A stretch of DNA of 7,453 nt, from contig JAISLJ010000018.1 of NCBI GenBank assembly GCA_031290955.1, positions 1 to 7,453 of the forward strand, written 5' to 3'. The translations under genes were made by a program, and so were the position numbers. This document shows positions 5,573 to 7,453 of the stretch, one piece after another (within the stretch, counting starts at the first letter, position 1; every line of letters begins with the position of its first letter). The notes beneath the pieces are model-generated. The model was not told the DNA's origin and did not search any database. It saw only the letters and a list, made by a program, of their open reading frames with translations. The DNA comes from Zoogloeaceae bacterium. GTDB taxonomy: Bacteria; Pseudomonadota; Gammaproteobacteria; Burkholderiales; Rhodocyclaceae.

Positions 5573-7024
5573 ATGCACACTTTTGTTCCTCCCCTTGAAC
5601 AGGCCCAGCGCCTGCTGTTTTCCCCCTATGGCCTTGCCGAGCCCGACCTGGAGCGGGTCATCGGGGAGATCATGGGGCGGCATGTGGATTATGCCGACCT
5701 CTATTTCCAGTATTCCCGCTATGAATCCTGGAGCCTTGATGAGGGCATTGTCAAATCCGGAAGTTTCAATATCGACCAGGGCGTCGGTGTGCGTGCCGTC
5801 TCAGGCGAAAAGACCGCTTTCGCGTATTCTGACGATATCAGCCTCGCGGCCCTGCTGGACGCCGCCGCCAGTGTGCGCGCCATCGCCGCGCAGGGGCAGT
5901 CCGGAAGCCTGCCGCCGCTTGCCGCCCTGCCCGTTCCACCGGCGCTCTATGCGGATGCCGATCCGCTGGCTTCGCTCGCCGCGCCCGAAAAGGTGCGCCT
6001 TCTGGAGCGCCTTGAGGGATTTGCGCGCGCGGCGGATTCTCGGGTCACGCAGGTGATGGCCAACTTGGCCGGGGAGTGGGAAGTCGTCCTGATCGCCGCT
6101 TCCGATGGTCGGCTGGTGGCCGATGTGCGACCGCTGGTGCGGGTTTCGGTGAGCGTCATCATGGAGCAGGCGGGACGGCGCGAACAGGGTTCGGCGGGAG
6201 GCGGCGGCAGGCATGACTATTCCAGGTTCGATGATGATCGCCTGAAGGAATACGCGCAGGAGGCCGTGCGCCAAGCCGCTGTCAATCTGGAAGCGCGTCC
6301 GGCTCCGGCAGGCCAGATGACGGTCGTGCTCGGCCCCGGCTGGCCCGGCATCCTGCTGCATGAGGCCGTGGGGCATGGCCTTGAAGGCGATTTCAACCGC
6401 AAGGGAAGTTCCGCCTTTTCCGGTCGCATCGGCGAGCGCGTCGCCGCGCCCGGCGTCACCGTGGTCGATGACGGCACACTCCCCGGACGGCGCGGCTCGC
6501 TCACCATCGATGATGAAGGCAATCCCACCCAGTCCACCGTGCTGATCGAGGATGGCATTCTGAAAGGCTACATGCAGGATCAACTGAACGCCCGTCTGAT
6601 GGGCGGGCGCAGCACCGGCAATGGTCGCCGTGAATCCTTCGCCTGCCTGCCGTTGCCGCGCATGACGAACACCTACATGCTTGCCGGGCAGGAAGCGCCG
6701 GAGGAAATCCTCCGTTCCGTGCGCAAGGGCATCTACGCCGCGAACTTTGGTGGCGGGCAGGTGGATATCACCAGCGGCAAGTTTGTTTTTTCCATGAGCG
6801 AAGCCTATTTGATTGAGGATGGCCGGATCACAACGCCGATCAAGGGCGCGACCCTGATCGGCAACGGCCCGGAGGCGCTCACCCGCATCTCCCGGATCGG
6901 CAACGACCAGAAGTTTGATCCCGGCGTCGGTTCCTGCGGCAAGGAAGGCCAAAGCATCCCCGTCGGCGTCGGCCAACCCACCCTGCGCCTGGACGGCATC
7001 ACCGTCGGCGGAACACAAGCATAA
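5573..7024 (+). CDS. tldD: TldD metalloprotease subunit
   Basis: A 483-residue cytoplasmic protein that matches E. coli TldD (481 residues) from end to end. TldD forms a heterodimeric zinc protease with TldE (PmbA), which degrades unfolded peptides such as CcdA and removes leader peptides, for example in microcin B17 maturation. The N-terminal half has VDYADLYFQ (38-46) and SFNIDQGVGVRAVSGEKTAF (64-83). The catalytic motif is HEAVGHGLEGDFN (263-275): His263 and His267 bind zinc and Glu264 is the catalytic base. Cys455 in GVGSCGKEGQS is the third ligand, matching the E. coli cysteine. The glycine-rich GNGRRES and NFGGGQVDITSGKF blocks are intact, so it should be active. The ATG at 5573 is chosen because family members start here; the open frame extends to a TTG at 5537. 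No clear Shine-Dalgarno precedes it. No tldE lies in the window, which is usual since the two genes are often unlinked. Confidence 0.97.
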   Translation: MHTFVPPLEQAQRLLFSPYGLAEPDLERVIGEIMGRHVDYADLYFQYSRYESWSLDEGIVKSGSFNIDQGVGVRAVSGEKTAFAYSDDISLAALLDAAASVRAIAAQGQSGSLPPLAALPVPPALYADADPLASLAAPEKVRLLERLEGFARAADSRVTQVMANLAGEWEVVLIAASDGRLVADVRPLVRVSVSVIMEQAGRREQGSAGGGGRHDYSRFDDDRLKEYAQEAVRQAAVNLEARPAPAGQMTVVLGPGWPGILLHEAVGHGLEGDFNRKGSSAFSGRIGERVAAPGVTVVDDGTLPGRRGSLTIDDEGNPTQSTVLIEDGILKGYMQDQLNARLMGGRSTGNGRRESFACLPLPRMTNTYMLAGQEAPEEILRSVRKGIYAANFGGGQVDITSGKFVFSMSEAYLIEDGRITTPIKGATLIGNGPEALTRISRIGNDQKFDPGVGSCGKEGQSIPVGVGQPTLRLDGITVGGTQA

Positions 7025-7210
7025 TCGTCCTGGCGGACGGTCTTGGCAGACGGCAATTGCCCTGCGGGCGGAATGCGACAAATACGGTTTGCGATCCGCT
7101 GGCGCAGCCAGGAAATGAAGTGTTCACCGGAAGGTTCCTGCGGGGAATTGGGGGATAGTGGCGTGTGTTCTGATTCAGCCGTATCCGGGATCGCTTGCGG
7201 AACGGCTTCA

Positions 7211-7450
7211 ATGATTGCAACGGAATATATCATCCTGAACCACGGCCCGCATACCAAGCCACGCTCCAAGGCCGACAAGCCCAAAACTGTGTCGACACCA
7301 CGGATTGATTGGAACGCAAAAGTACCCGATTGGAAGGTGGAAAAAACGCCCCAATGGATTCTGGAAACCTTTGAGCAGTTCAAGGAAAAACCCAAGACTT
7401 TGGGTGAACTGACCGGGTTGGTGTTTCCGATTCAGGAACAGAAGAAATGA
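7211..7450 (+). CDS. Small basic protein of unknown function
   Basis: A 79-residue reading frame I do not recognise. It has no membrane segment or signal peptide. Residues 11-45 are rich in Lys, Pro and Arg; a Trp-containing stretch (RIDWNAKVPDWKVEKTPQW) leads into a likely helix (ILETFEQFKEK). The sequence is less GC-rich than tldD, which could mean later acquisition. The frame is open from 7043, but the part before 7211 reads like non-coding DNA with many Gly, Ser and Cys, so the ATG at 7211 is preferred; its Shine-Dalgarno is weak. Its stop overlaps an ATG (ATGA, 7447-7450), which suggests translational coupling to a following gene. Paired small genes of this kind include antitoxins, but nothing in the sequence shows that. 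A chance reading frame is not excluded. Confidence 0.5.
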   Translation: MIATEYIILNHGPHTKPRSKADKPKTVSTPRIDWNAKVPDWKVEKTPQWILETFEQFKEKPKTLGELTGLVFPIQEQKK

Positions 7451-7453
7451 CTC
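7447..7453 (+). CDS. Possible start of a coupled downstream gene, cut by window end
   Basis: The ATG at 7447 overlaps the TGA of the 79-codon frame by four bases (ATGA). GAACAGAAGA just upstream is purine-rich and could serve as a ribosome binding site. Only two codons are visible, so neither the product nor the reality of the gene can be judged. Confidence 0.22.

Noticed and set aside
5399..5683. N-terminal extension of the nitroreductase to 274 residues
   Set aside because: The added part overlaps the divergent tldD start, and a good Shine-Dalgarno supports the ATG at 5398.
5801..7081. A 426-codon minus-strand frame opposite tldD
   Set aside because: It is a shadow of tldD, which matches its family over its full length; the antisense protein resembles nothing I know.
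7025..7110. Terminator after tldD (palindrome GGCAATTGCC at 7052-7061)
   Set aside because: The palindrome has no room for a loop and no T-run follows.

Overview
The window looks like a piece of a moderately GC-rich proteobacterial chromosome, most likely a betaproteobacterium. TldD is collinear with the E. coli protein from end to end, and the gaps between genes carry REP-like hairpin repeats of the kind common in betaproteobacterial genomes. This placement is inference, since no rRNA or tRNA gene is present. I see no CRISPR array, prophage, transposase or obvious defence system.

Positions 1-575 hold no convincing gene. They hold a cluster of small repeats: a three-hairpin, cloverleaf-like element (77-147), two inverted copies of a 37-bp REP-like sequence (191-227 and 358-394), and a perfect 19-bp tandem repeat between them (292-340). 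A probable intrinsic terminator (487-513) closes the minus-strand operon that follows. That operon, read right to left, is a MetY-like O-acetylhomoserine sulfhydrylase (2906-1578) followed 33 bp later by a class I SAM-dependent methyltransferase (1544-576). A sulfur amino acid enzyme and a SAM-dependent methyltransferase in one transcription unit suggest a shared role in methionine or homocysteine metabolism. This pair is the most interesting functional hint in the window.

A 206-bp divergent spacer (2907-3112), with an AT-rich promoter-like island and a perfect 19-nt REP-like palindrome, separates this operon from a plus-strand polytopic membrane protein (3113-4849). That protein resembles GT-C glycosyltransferases and ends in a soluble, probably beta-rich domain. 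It converges tail to tail, with a 9-bp gap, on a 179-residue nitroreductase-family flavoprotein (5398-4859, minus). Divergent from the nitroreductase is tldD (5573-7024), a complete metalloprotease subunit with its HExxxH and Cys zinc site. A short 79-codon reading frame of unknown function (7211-7450) follows, and its stop overlaps an ATG that may start a gene cut off by the window end.

All five main genes look intact, and I see no frameshift. A recurrent oddity is weak or absent Shine-Dalgarno sequences: only the nitroreductase has a clear one. The window is mostly housekeeping or accessory metabolism. I did not find a convincing new multi-gene system. The points most worth following up are the metY-methyltransferase pair, the layered repeat cluster at the left end and the coupled small gene at the right edge.
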